Below, piece by piece: positions 1 through 5,191 of a stretch of DNA of 5,191 bases. The notes under the pieces are model-generated. The model worked only from the letters and a program-made list of their open reading frames with translations. It searched no databases and was not told where the DNA came from. A program made the translations under genes and the position numbers. The stretch is from positions 1-5,191 of the forward strand of contig JAGVEU010000228.1 in NCBI GenBank assembly GCA_020057985.1, in the 5' to 3' direction. Position 1 is the stretch's first letter; every line of letters begins with the position of its first letter. Source of the stretch: Calditrichota bacterium. Lineage in GTDB: Bacteria > Electryoneota > RPQS01.

Positions 1-81
1 CGCATCCTGAAACCGATCGCACACCAAGGTGAGCCACGAGCAAGCGCTTATCGCTACCGGATCGCCCTGCTCACTGCCTAA
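1..81 (+). CDS. C-terminal end of an unidentified plus-strand gene (partial, 5' end outside window)
   Basis: Reading from base 1 there are 26 sense codons followed by TAA at 79-81; the peptide ends ...AYRYRIALLTA. The other two plus frames hit stops within about 30 bases, and the codons look like ordinary coding sequence for this window (ATC, CTG, CCG, CGC). The piece is too short to show a domain and I do not recognise the family. The gene would converge on the radical SAM gene, with about 115 bp between the two stops. An accidental open frame of 26 codons at a window edge is quite possible, so the call is tentative. Confidence 0.4.
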   Translation, partial: RILKPIAHQGEPRASAYRYRIALLTA

Positions 82-140
82 AGTGACTTTTTCAGAACCG
101 ACGTATTAGGAGGATCTCTAACTGCGAATCACAGACAAGC

Positions 141-163
141 AAAAGGCGCACTCAAGCGCCCTT
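141..163 (-). terminator. Probable intrinsic terminator after the radical SAM gene
   Basis: Read on the minus strand, AAGGGCGC-TTGAGT-GCGCCTTTT forms an 8-bp stem (one G-U pair) with a 6-base loop, and the descending arm runs into four T residues. It starts about 35 bp past the TGA of the radical SAM gene. The T-run is short, so termination may be modest. The same hairpin read on the plus strand could serve the gene ending at 81, but that side lacks a clean T-tract. Confidence 0.55.
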
Positions 164-197
164 CCATGCCGTCTCACTATGGAGCGAGAGAGTTGGT

Positions 198-1484
198 TCA
201 GACACTTTGGCTCTGAGTCGTATTCTCGATTCGCACCAATTCCTCTTTAGGGAGATCAATCTGCGGCTTCGTTAGTCCCATAACCCGCTTCGTTTTCTCC
301 CAACCCAGTTTGGGATCGCGCTTATAGACCCAATAGGCTTTCCGTACCTGCGCGACCTTGTAATTGATAGGGCGTATGTTGAATTCGCAATCAACACGGC
401 AGTCACGAAAATCATGTCTCGCCATTCGCTTGCGAAAGCGATATGCGTACTCACTGGCCCACACCTCTTCAAGGGTCTGCTCCACAAGATTGCCAAAGAA
501 GTACCATGTCATACAGCACGGAAAAGCCCAGCCGTGCGGATTCACGGACAGCGTGTGAAAGGCCGTCGAACAAGCCGAAACCTCTTGCTGAAAGGCCTTT
601 CTTGGTCGTAGCGGATCGAGGCCGTTTCGTTTTGCGTGCAGCCAATCGAAATCATCAAGGTGTTGCACTTCCAACTGTGGATTTCGGTCAGCGGCAGCAT
701 ACGCTTCCCCTACGTATTGCTGCACCAGTTGCGGATCAACTCTTAAGTCCTGGAGCTGATTCCGATTCAGAACGACTTGATCCAGCCCGTGGTCGGCAGC
801 CCACTGCACGAAAGTCCCAAGCTCATGAATCGTGTCGTCAAGTAAAACGGTGCTGATGCGAACCTTGAGCGAGGATCCGGTTGCATTGCGCTTCGCTATG
901 AGTGCGTCAATGTTGGTTACCACATCCTTTTGCCGGCCGAATTGTACAATCTTCGAATAGAGTTCCGGTGCGATGGCATTCAGACTCACGTTAACCAACG
1001 CGCCCTGCTTCACAAAGGCGTCAATCCATAGTCCGCGGAAAAGCACGCCATTCGTAATGCAGTTCAGCATCAAATGCGGATACTCCCCCATCAGCATGGT
1101 CAGGAGCTGTCGTGCCCCGGGGAGAATGGTCGGCTCGCCTCCGGAGATCGTCAGGATTTTGGCTTTCTCATACCCAGGGCGTAGCTTTTCCTTCCAGACC
1201 ACTTCCGCCTGCTTCGATCCGGGATCAAAATCTGTCTGGCAGCACATGTGGCATCGGACATTGCACTGCCGACCCATTTCAATCTGCAGCTCATTCAAAT
1301 AATCCAGCGACCAATTGCGCAACTCCTCGTCGGCAACCGCCGCATAATTCCGGCGATTCAACACTTCTAAGTCAACCAATGCTCTCTCCGATGTTTCAGG
1401 GGTTGTTACGCTCCAACCGTTACTGTGAACCTTCTCGAACCATCCCCCAATGCGCGAACGGCGAGGAACTCTCCAGACAGTCAT
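198..1484 (-). CDS. Radical SAM protein with SPASM-type C-terminal domain
   Basis: The 428-residue product is a radical SAM enzyme. The signature CX3CX2C is at C74, C78 and C81 (QCNVRCHMCC), which would ligate the [4Fe-4S] cluster that cleaves S-adenosylmethionine, and the GGEP motif is at 115-118. A SPASM-like region follows: C305, then GX4C ending at C323 (with C324 beside it), a GNL...EVW segment, and C362-X3-C366. These would bind at least one auxiliary cluster; the middle cysteines of a canonical seven-Cys SPASM domain are absent. Such enzymes modify peptides, sugars or other small substrates, and nothing here identifies the substrate. No maturase-partner peptide gene is visible nearby. 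The ATG at 1484 has no clear Shine-Dalgarno; a TTG at 1379 (codon 36) is preceded by GGAGAGAG and is a plausible alternative start that keeps all motifs. The protein is probably cytoplasmic, as no signal peptide or membrane segment is seen. Confidence 0.93.
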   Translation of the reverse strand: MTVWRVPRRSRIGGWFEKVHSNGWSVTTPETSERALVDLEVLNRRNYAAVADEELRNWSLDYLNELQIEMGRQCNVRCHMCCQTDFDPGSKQAEVVWKEKLRPGYEKAKILTISGGEPTILPGARQLLTMLMGEYPHLMLNCITNGVLFRGLWIDAFVKQGALVNVSLNAIAPELYSKIVQFGRQKDVVTNIDALIAKRNATGSSLKVRISTVLLDDTIHELGTFVQWAADHGLDQVVLNRNQLQDLRVDPQLVQQYVGEAYAAADRNPQLEVQHLDDFDWLHAKRNGLDPLRPRKAFQQEVSACSTAFHTLSVNPHGWAFPCCMTWYFFGNLVEQTLEEVWASEYAYRFRKRMARHDFRDCRVDCEFNIRPINYKVAQVRKAYWVYKRDPKLGWEKTKRVMGLTKPQIDLPKEELVRIENTTQSQSV

Positions 1485-1567
1485 AAGTTAACCGAATTCT
1501 ATGCAAAAGTCAAGTCCACAAAACAGAACCGTCCAATAAAAAAAACTCCCTATGTTCTATATAATCA

Positions 1568-1595
1568 ATAATATAAAATTACTCGGAACATGCAA
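1568..1595 (-). promoter_or_regulatory. Possible sigma-70-like promoter for the radical SAM gene
   Basis: On the minus strand a TATTAT -10 (1568-1573, 5/6 match to TATAAT) lies 16 bp downstream of TTGCAT (1590-1595, matching only the TTG of the -35). It sits in a conspicuously AT-rich stretch (about 1540-1580) unlike the rest of the window. Initiation near 1561 would give a leader of about 77 bases to the ATG or about 180 bases to the TTG alternative. The poor -35 keeps confidence low. Confidence 0.3.
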
Positions 1596-1646
1596 GCTCG
1601 AAAATAGGAGCCCCGCAAGGAAACGAACCTCACAGAAAACCAAATC

Positions 1647-1683
1647 TTACTAGCCAGCACCGTCCTCGGTGCTGGTCTGCAAC
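1647..1683. repeat. 37-bp hairpin repeat, copy 1
   Basis: The copy contains a perfect 9-bp inverted repeat, CCAGCACCG (1654-1662) and CGGTGCTGG (1667-1675), around a TCCT loop. TTACTAG lies in front and TCTGCAAC behind. It is identical at 34 of 37 positions to the copy at 1763-1799. The form resembles REP-type or small MITE-like intergenic palindromes. There is no T-tract on either side, so a simple terminator is unlikely. No transposase gene is in the window. Confidence 0.8.
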
Positions 1684-1712
1684 CACGCCGGAATCCGCGA
1701 TCGCAACGCACG

Positions 1713-1730
1713 TTCGGGAAGAACTGTAGA
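1713..1730. repeat. Repeat tail, copy 1
   Basis: This 18-base element, ttcgggaagaactgtaga, matches 1801-1818 at 15 of 18 positions. It follows hairpin copy 1 after 29 extra bases, while in copy 2 it follows almost directly. A GCAAC sequence occurs at both edges of the extra segment (1679-1683 and about 1703-1707), so the two units appear to differ by an insertion or deletion between short direct repeats. Confidence 0.55.
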
Positions 1731-1762
1731 TAGGTTGTGATGTTGCTCGTTGAGCAGAGTTA

Positions 1763-1799
1763 TTACTAGCCAGTACCGTCCTCGGTGCTGGTTCGCAAC
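1763..1799. repeat. 37-bp hairpin repeat, copy 2
   Basis: This is the second copy of the element at 1647-1683, in the same orientation and 116 bp away start to start. The left arm is CCAGTACCG (1770-1778) and the right arm CGGTGCTGG (1783-1791), again around TCCT. The single change converts one pair to a G-U wobble in a plus-strand transcript, so that RNA stem would be kept; in the minus-strand RNA the same change gives an A-C mismatch. Confidence 0.8.
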
Positions 1800-1800
1800 T

Positions 1801-1818
1801 TTCGGAAGAAACTGTAGA
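1801..1818. repeat. Repeat tail, copy 2
   Basis: ttcggaagaaactgtaga follows the second hairpin after one base and is the counterpart of 1713-1730. Together the pairs show that the duplicated unit is longer than the hairpin alone. Confidence 0.55.
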
Positions 1819-1894
1819 GTGGAATCAGCGAAAAAAAACCGGGTAGGGAAAAACGCAGGAGCCGGACGAGAAACGGAACACGCAAATCGAAAGA

Positions 1895-3031
1895 TCAGTG
1901 GCGATAGACTTCGACAGTCTCAATCGTCGGATCAGAAGGCAGTGAGTAGAGAATTCTGAGTGTGTGCGGTGTCAGGCGAGTTCCGCGGGCCGCGATTTTC
2001 ATTCCGGTTCTACTCCATACGTCTTCGGCGAGGATCATGCCTTCAGTCAGATCGGAATATGTTACGCGAACCGTGTCGGTTTTCCTCTCTGGTTGTCCGT
2101 TGAGGCTGCGATAGTTGAAATAGAGTTTCACCAACAGTGGATCAAAGAGTGAGCCACGGCCACGTTCCAGCAATTCGAGCGCCTGGCTCTCTGTGCGTGG
2201 AATGCGCGTCTCCTCCATAATCATCTCGTAGGCTCCGGCCACCCGCAGAACGCGCGCAGCAAGCGGAATCTGGTGTGCCATCAAGCCGGAAGGTCCGCTG
2301 CCGTCAAAATTCTCCAACTGATGTCCGACAATCCTTGCGGCATCGCGCAGCGCCGAAAACTCCGAGACGGCCATCGCTCCAAGTGCCGGATAACGGTCAT
2401 AGATGGCTTGCTCCTCGGGAGTACGATGTTCACGAGGCTTTAGCAAAATGTGATCCGGAAGTCCCAACTTGCCCACTTCACGCAGTCGCGCAGCATAGGA
2501 CAACTCCCGAAGAGCATGACTGGCAAGGGCGAGATGAGTTCCGATCCACATGCAAGACTGCAGCACTCGTTTGGTGCGCTCGGCATAACTCGGAAATCGC
2601 AAACACATGAGATGCTCAATGAGCGCAATCACGTCTTCCGTGAAGCGATACACGCGGTTGCTTTCAGAGGTGGCGTCGTCCTGTCGTTTCTCGTAGCGCT
2701 CACTTGTCGAAATCCGACTGAGAAGATCGAGCAGACTGCGCAAATCCTCCGGCGAGATATGCTCGGAAACTTGAGCGTCAAGCCACTTGACCGCATCCTC
2801 CCCCACCCCAAGGATCGGCAGATCCAGCCCTGCCAGTTGTGACAACGTCTCGGTGACTTCACGATCCACCGGAGTGCGAAGCGAAATCACCTGCGGTTTG
2901 TCCGAGAACACGGAAGCGTCAAGCGCCGGCCCGACTCGCAGCGCTCGAACGGCGGCCGCGATTTGCAGATTGTCAGGGGGTTGCTCTTCATTCGGCCCAA
3001 GGAGGTGTAAGACCTGTATCGGTGATTTCAC
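1895..3031 (-). CDS. Degenerate HD-GYP-type protein, third gene of the motAB operon
   Basis: The 378-residue product starts at GTG (3029-3031), which overlaps the motB stop as GTGA; AGAGGTGG (3038-3045) is the ribosome site, 6 bases upstream. Residues 1-107 look like a receiver-like alpha/beta domain without a recognisable phosphoacceptor pattern (inference). Residues about 125-305 follow the HD-GYP fold (VGKLGLPDHILLKP at 186-199, NFDGSGPSGL at 241-250, IPLAARVLRVAGAYE at 255-269). The diagnostic residues are changed: the HD pair is R184-E185, the usual HP histidine is Y214, only H237 remains of the HHH cluster, and the GYP tyrosine is missing (GPSG). Residues about 320-360 (DLTEGMILAEDVWSRTGMKIAARGTRL) match the short C-terminal module often found after HD-GYP domains. 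Hydrolysis of c-di-GMP is therefore unlikely; a binding or scaffold role at the flagellar motor is inferred from context. The protein is expected to be cytoplasmic. Confidence 0.85.
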   Translation of the reverse strand: MKSPIQVLHLLGPNEEQPPDNLQIAAAVRALRVGPALDASVFSDKPQVISLRTPVDREVTETLSQLAGLDLPILGVGEDAVKWLDAQVSEHISPEDLRSLLDLLSRISTSERYEKRQDDATSESNRVYRFTEDVIALIEHLMCLRFPSYAERTKRVLQSCMWIGTHLALASHALRELSYAARLREVGKLGLPDHILLKPREHRTPEEQAIYDRYPALGAMAVSEFSALRDAARIVGHQLENFDGSGPSGLMAHQIPLAARVLRVAGAYEMIMEETRIPRTESQALELLERGRGSLFDPLLVKLYFNYRSLNGQPERKTDTVRVTYSDLTEGMILAEDVWSRTGMKIAARGTRLTPHTLRILYSLPSDPTIETVEVYRH

Positions 3032-3522
3032 TGCAATCCACCTCTGCGACCGGCAACCACGGCGATCGGTTTTGTCTGTGCAGGATCAGAAATAATCAGG
3101 GGAGTCGGGCCATCCGTGCGCCCGAGTTCCGGGCGATTCATGTCACCTTGCCGGGCGATATTCCCTTGCGCAATCTTCAAACCATCAGGGCTAAGTAGGA
3201 GCATGCTGATCCGGCGATTCCGCGGGTCGGCAGTATCCTCGAACAAAGGTTTGCGATCCGCGTACCCCCGTATCATGAAGACCTTGTCAGCGGAAAGACC
3301 TTGCGACTCAAAGATATGACGGGCTTCGTTCGCGCGCTGAGTGGATAATTCCCAGTTGGACATCGCACTTCCCTCAGCAAACGGAGCAGAATCCGTGTGT
3401 CCCTCGATTACGATCGGATTGGGAATACCCTTGAATTCCGTGGTCAGCGCTTCAAGAGCTCGAATCAGGGTAGGCGACAGTCGCGCGCTCCCGCTCTCAA
3501 ACAGCGGCTTTCCTTGCTCTCG
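3028..3522 (-). CDS. motB: motB, C-terminal part: OmpA-like peptidoglycan-binding domain (separated by frameshift)
   Basis: This frame is open from 3522 to the TGA at 3028 and reads EQGKPLFESGSARLSP, then IVIEGHTDSAPF, SNWELSTQRANEARHIF and ADPRNRRISMLLL. That is a full OmpA/MotB C-terminal domain with the peptidoglycan-binding Asp of GHTD and the Arg of LSTQRA. In MotB this periplasmic domain anchors the stator to the cell wall. No ATG, GTG or TTG occurs in this frame until the ATG at 3363, which lies inside the domain, so an independent gene is not credible; it is the continuation of the upstream MotB fragment. The last 45 or so residues, rich in Pro, Arg and Gly, are a variable tail. The stop overlaps the start of the HD-GYP gene. 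Confidence 0.88.
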   Translation of the reverse strand, partial: REQGKPLFESGSARLSPTLIRALEALTTEFKGIPNPIVIEGHTDSAPFAEGSAMSNWELSTQRANEARHIFESQGLSADKVFMIRGYADRKPLFEDTADPRNRRISMLLLSPDGLKIAQGNIARQGDMNRPELGRTDGPTPLIISDPAQTKPIAVVAGRRGGLQ

Positions 3523-3956
3523 CTAATCTCGATGCGCACGCCCTCTGGTGTAACCTCAATACTGATCTGACCGGAAAGCTCCTTGAGTGCAGGTTGATCC
3601 TCGATCATCTCGCGCAGCTTATCAGCCTCCGCCTCCAGTGCCTTCAGGGGCTGCTCGTTCAAGTTAAGGATACTCGGCACGGCGCGCATTTGTGTGCTGA
3701 TATTAATAGTCCCGCGGCCCGGTTTGTCGCCGGCGCCGACTCCCTCCTTGCCCTTCGGATCACGAAAATAGCCGCCCACTCCTTGCTTGATGTCTTCCGA
3801 TTGATTGAGAATCCAGAGCACGATGAACAACGCCATCATCGCCGTCACGAAATCGGCATACGCGACTTTCCAGGCGCCGCCATGATGGCCGCCATGTCCG
3901 ACTTTCTTGACGACTCGTATGACTGGGGGTTCGTCCTGTCCCTCTTTGCCGGACAT
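3465..3956 (-). CDS. motB: motB, N-terminal part: stator B subunit with ion-binding Asp (frameshifted)
   Basis: Starts at ATG 3956, two bases after the motA stop, with AGGAAGAG (3963-3970) 6 bases upstream, so it is cotranscribed and probably coupled with motA. Residues 1-30 are a basic, His/Gly-rich cytoplasmic leader. The single membrane helix starts at WKVAYADFVTAMMALFIVLWIL, where D35 corresponds to the ion-carrying Asp32 of E. coli MotB; the AYADF context is the proton-type pattern. A plug/linker region and a periplasmic segment follow (ISTQMRAV, KALEAEADKLREMIE, VRIEISE). After about residue 146 the frame reads an unrelated tail (SRCLRAGARDCRLP) and stops at 3465. Joining to the frame that ends at 3028 with one base restored gives 309 residues, essentially the length of E. 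coli MotB (308). Confidence 0.92.
   Translation of the reverse strand: MSGKEGQDEPPVIRVVKKVGHGGHHGGAWKVAYADFVTAMMALFIVLWILNQSEDIKQGVGGYFRDPKGKEGVGAGDKPGRGTINISTQMRAVPSILNLNEQPLKALEAEADKLREMIEDQPALKELSGQISIEVTPEGVRIEISESKESRCLRAGARDCRLP
3511..3522 (-). other. motB: Frameshift point within motB
   Basis: The N-terminal frame makes MotB sense down to EISE (about 3519), and the C-terminal frame makes sense from QGKPLFE (about 3516). An in-frame TAG at 3523-3525 in the second frame bounds the lesion on its upstream side. The span 3028-3956 is 929 bases, one short of a multiple of three, so one base has been lost; for example, an original GAGGAGCAAGG giving ISEEQGK would fit. No heptanucleotide slippery sequence is seen, and there is no long homopolymer. 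Confidence 0.85.
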
Positions 3957-3958
3957 CG

Positions 3959-4819
3959 CTAACTCTTCCTTCTCGCGCGCATCATGCTCTCAACTTCTTC
4001 AAATGTAGGACGATCCGCATGGAAGATTGCCCGACGCGCAAACTCTATCGCCACCGAGGGAGCCATTCCCTTGGCAAAGGAGGTAATGCCGGCCTTGATC
4101 ACATGTAGAAGTCGCGAATCGTTCCGGTTCTTTACTTCCAGATTTCCGGCCAAGGGACCGACAAAACCGTAAGCCAGCAACACTCCGAGAAAAGTCCCCA
4201 CCAGCGCAGCAGCCACGTGTTTCCCAACCGCAGCGGGTCCTGCGTCAATATTGCCCATGGTCACGATGATTCCCAGCACCGCCGCCACGATTCCCAACCC
4301 CGGTAGAGCATCGGCGATTTTGTTCAGAACAGCGGGAGAAACCCCGGCCTCTTCGTGATGAGTCTCGATTTCTGCATCCATCAGGCTCTCAATCTCATGC
4401 GCAGGTACTGAACCGGCCAGAAAGAGCTTGATCGTGTCGCAGATATAGGGAAGAGCGGAGTGGTTTTCCATCACTTGCGGATATTGCTGAAAAACGGCGC
4501 TCTGGGCCGGCTCGTTGACGTGCGATTCAAGCGCGATAATCCCATCCTTGCGTGCAATCTGAAACAGGTCGTTGAGAAGCTGCAACACCTGGATATAGGT
4601 CGTCTTGTCCAACCCCTTCCCCTTCAGAATTCCCATCACGTCGGAAAGAACTACCTTCAGCGTCGCGATGGGCACGGAAACAAGCAATCCGCCAATGGCA
4701 GCAGCGCCAATGGTAATGAACTCCGCCGGCTGAAAAAGCACCAGCAAATTCCCACCGGCAAGGGTAAAACCGCCGATCACACCAAGAGTAACTACAACAA
4801 GTCCGATAATCGCTAACAT
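3959..4819 (-). CDS. motA: Flagellar motor stator protein MotA
   Basis: The 286-residue product is an inner-membrane protein that, with MotB, forms the ion-driven stator exerting torque on the rotor protein FliG. It aligns with E. coli MotA almost without gaps, and the functional residues fall at the same numbers: R90 and E98 in the cytoplasmic loop (ARKDGIIALE, FliG-contacting charges), P173 in ALPGLGIVAA and P222 in GFVGPLA. Four hydrophobic segments are visible at about 1-20, 33-53, 171-189 and 201-224. Helices 1-2 and 3-4 flank the large charged loop, which includes the family-typical IESLMDAEIETHHEE. The N-terminus starts at the family position, so the ATG at 4819 is well supported even though the preceding bases (CTGTCTTTC) contain no Shine-Dalgarno. 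It is the first gene of the motA-motB-HD-GYP operon. Confidence 0.97.
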   Translation of the reverse strand: MLAIIGLVVVTLGVIGGFTLAGGNLLVLFQPAEFITIGAAAIGGLLVSVPIATLKVVLSDVMGILKGKGLDKTTYIQVLQLLNDLFQIARKDGIIALESHVNEPAQSAVFQQYPQVMENHSALPYICDTIKLFLAGSVPAHEIESLMDAEIETHHEEAGVSPAVLNKIADALPGLGIVAAVLGIIVTMGNIDAGPAAVGKHVAAALVGTFLGVLLAYGFVGPLAGNLEVKNRNDSRLLHVIKAGITSFAKGMAPSVAIEFARRAIFHADRPTFEEVESMMRARRKS

Positions 4820-4898
4820 GAAAGACAGTCGGTTTTTAAGTTGCTATGCACAGGATCTGGGCACTGAATCTACTTATGATCTCCATGTCAAGGACGAT

Positions 4899-4914
4899 TG
4901 CAAGCCATGTGCCG
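4899..4914 (-). promoter_or_regulatory. Candidate sigma-54 (-24/-12) promoter of the motA operon
   Basis: On the minus strand CGGCAC-ATGGC-TTGCA matches the sigma-54 consensus TGGCAC-N5-TTGCW except for its first base. The invariant GG (4912-4913) and GC (4900-4901) are separated by exactly 10 bp, as required. The predicted start is about 4888, leaving a 69-base leader before the motA ATG. Sigma-54 control of flagellar genes is well established in several phyla, which supports the call. A TTGACA on the same strand at 4886-4891 lacks a convincing -10. Confidence 0.6.
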
Positions 4915-4927
4915 AAGAACAGTTGTG

Positions 4928-4943
4928 CTTGCCTAACAGCAAG
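4928..4943. repeat. Small hairpin next to the right arm of the inverted repeat
   Basis: CTTGC-CTAACA-GCAAG is a perfect 5-bp inverted repeat with a 6-base loop, abutting the TTGACATGGA arm. It may be part of a protein-binding site or chance; it has no T-tract and is not a terminator. Confidence 0.3.
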
Positions 4944-4979
4944 TTGACATGGACAATTCTATTTCCTCCTCAGCAGAGG

Positions 4980-5008
4980 TTGACTTTCTCGCTCAGTTAA
5001 TGTAAATT
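4980..5008 (+). promoter_or_regulatory. Possible upstream plus-strand promoter
   Basis: TTGACT (4980-4985) and TAAATT (5003-5008) are separated by 17 bp, and TG directly precedes the -10. It would give a leader of about 180 bases for the gene beyond the right edge. It is weaker and more distant than the promoter at 5119, so it may be secondary or chance. Confidence 0.3.
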
Positions 5009-5118
5009 ATGTTGTGTGCCAGAAGTGGCTGCCGAGCAGGGTAAGTCTTCTCTCCCCCTACTTCAGTGCACTACTGTCTCAATGTTTTTTTTGGGGGAAG
5101 TCGTTGATAAAAAAGGGC

Positions 5119-5146
5119 TTGACATCCTCACGGAATTGTGTATCTT
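5119..5146 (+). promoter_or_regulatory. Sigma-70-like promoter for the gene beyond the right edge
   Basis: A perfect -35 TTGACA (5119-5124) is followed after 16 bp by TATCTT (5141-5146, 4/6 match). An A-rich run (5109-5114) just upstream could act as an UP-like element. Initiation near 5153 would give a leader of roughly 38 bases that includes the ribosome site at 5177. It is divergent from the motA operon. Confidence 0.6.
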
Positions 5147-5176
5147 TGGAGTTCTCTCAACCCAAAAACACAAACC

Positions 5177-5182
5177 GGAGGA
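5177..5182 (+). promoter_or_regulatory. Shine-Dalgarno of a gene starting at the right edge
   Basis: GGAGGA is an almost ideal ribosome site. The window's last base, A at 5191, is 8 bases past it, and would begin an ATG if TG follows. The position and the promoter at 5119 argue for a start codon at or within a few bases of the edge. Confidence 0.6.
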
Positions 5183-5191
5183 TTCAAGCCA

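Larger units (their letters stand above)
4882..4953. repeat. 10-bp inverted repeat flanking the sigma-54 candidate
   Basis: TCCATGTCAA (4882-4891) and TTGACATGGA (4944-4953) are perfect inverted copies, 52 bp apart. The left arm covers the predicted transcription start of motA; the right arm lies around -56 to -65. They could be paired operator sites for a regulator. Each arm also contains TTGACA pointing outward, so they might instead be divergent -35 elements, but neither has a good -10 at 16-18 bp. Confidence 0.5.

Noticed and set aside
110..117. AGGAGGAT resembling a strong plus-strand ribosome site
   Set aside because: No start codon follows at a usable distance; the next bases are TCTCTAACTGCG.
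443..856. Long plus-strand open frames opposite the radical SAM gene (also 973-1302 and 1112-1486)
   Set aside because: They are antisense to a gene with clear catalytic motifs, and their translations show no domain-like pattern.
1490..1525. Second sigma-54-like motif (TGGACTTGACTTTTGC on the minus strand) ahead of the radical SAM gene
   Set aside because: The GG-to-GC spacing is 11 bp instead of the required 10, and the TGGCAC core is poorly matched.
1640..1820. CRISPR array
   Set aside because: Only two palindromic repeats occur, the 79-base gap between them contains part of the repeated unit, and no cas genes are present.
1831..1865. Minus-strand T8 run preceded by CCGG...CCGG, as a terminator after the HD-GYP gene
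   Set aside because: The stem is only 4 bp with a loop of about 19 bases; the T-run alone is not enough to call a terminator.
4818..5000. 60-codon plus-strand open frame in the motA upstream region
   Set aside because: It has no ribosome site and no recognisable protein features, and it overlaps the sigma-54 candidate and inverted repeat.

Overview
The window suggests a flagellated, probably Gram-negative bacterium of moderate GC content. It carries motA and motB of the proton-type, E. coli-like stator family, and a very good sigma-54 (-24/-12) motif lies upstream of motA. I cannot assign a phylum from the sequence. The mixture fits poorly known environmental lineages such as Acidobacteriota or similar phyla better than a familiar enterobacterium, but that is inference.

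Layout, left to right. Bases 1-81 hold what looks like the last 26 codons of a plus-strand gene. It converges on a minus-strand radical SAM/SPASM gene (198-1484), which has an intrinsic-terminator-like hairpin (141-163) just past its stop. Bases 1485-1894 are non-coding. They contain an AT-rich possible promoter for the radical SAM gene and two copies of a 37-bp repeat, each folding into a 9-bp hairpin with a TCCT loop. Next comes a minus-strand operon, transcribed right to left: motA (3959-4819), motB (3028-3956, split by a one-base frameshift near 3511-3522) and a degenerate HD-GYP protein (1895-3031). The HD-GYP GTG start overlaps the motB stop. Bases 4820-5191 are a non-coding divergent regulatory region. 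It holds the sigma-54 candidate and a 10-bp inverted repeat for the motA side, plus a sigma-70-like promoter and a Shine-Dalgarno whose gene starts at or just beyond the right edge.

How the genes work together. MotA and MotB form the ion-conducting stator that drives flagellar rotation. The third gene is translationally coupled to motB and encodes a protein that keeps the HD-GYP outline but has lost most metal-binding and GYP residues. The economical reading is a non-catalytic partner, perhaps a c-di-GMP-responsive or protein-binding regulator of the stator; this is inference. The radical SAM gene lies on the same strand but is separated by about 410 bp of repeat-bearing DNA and is probably a separate unit of unknown substrate.
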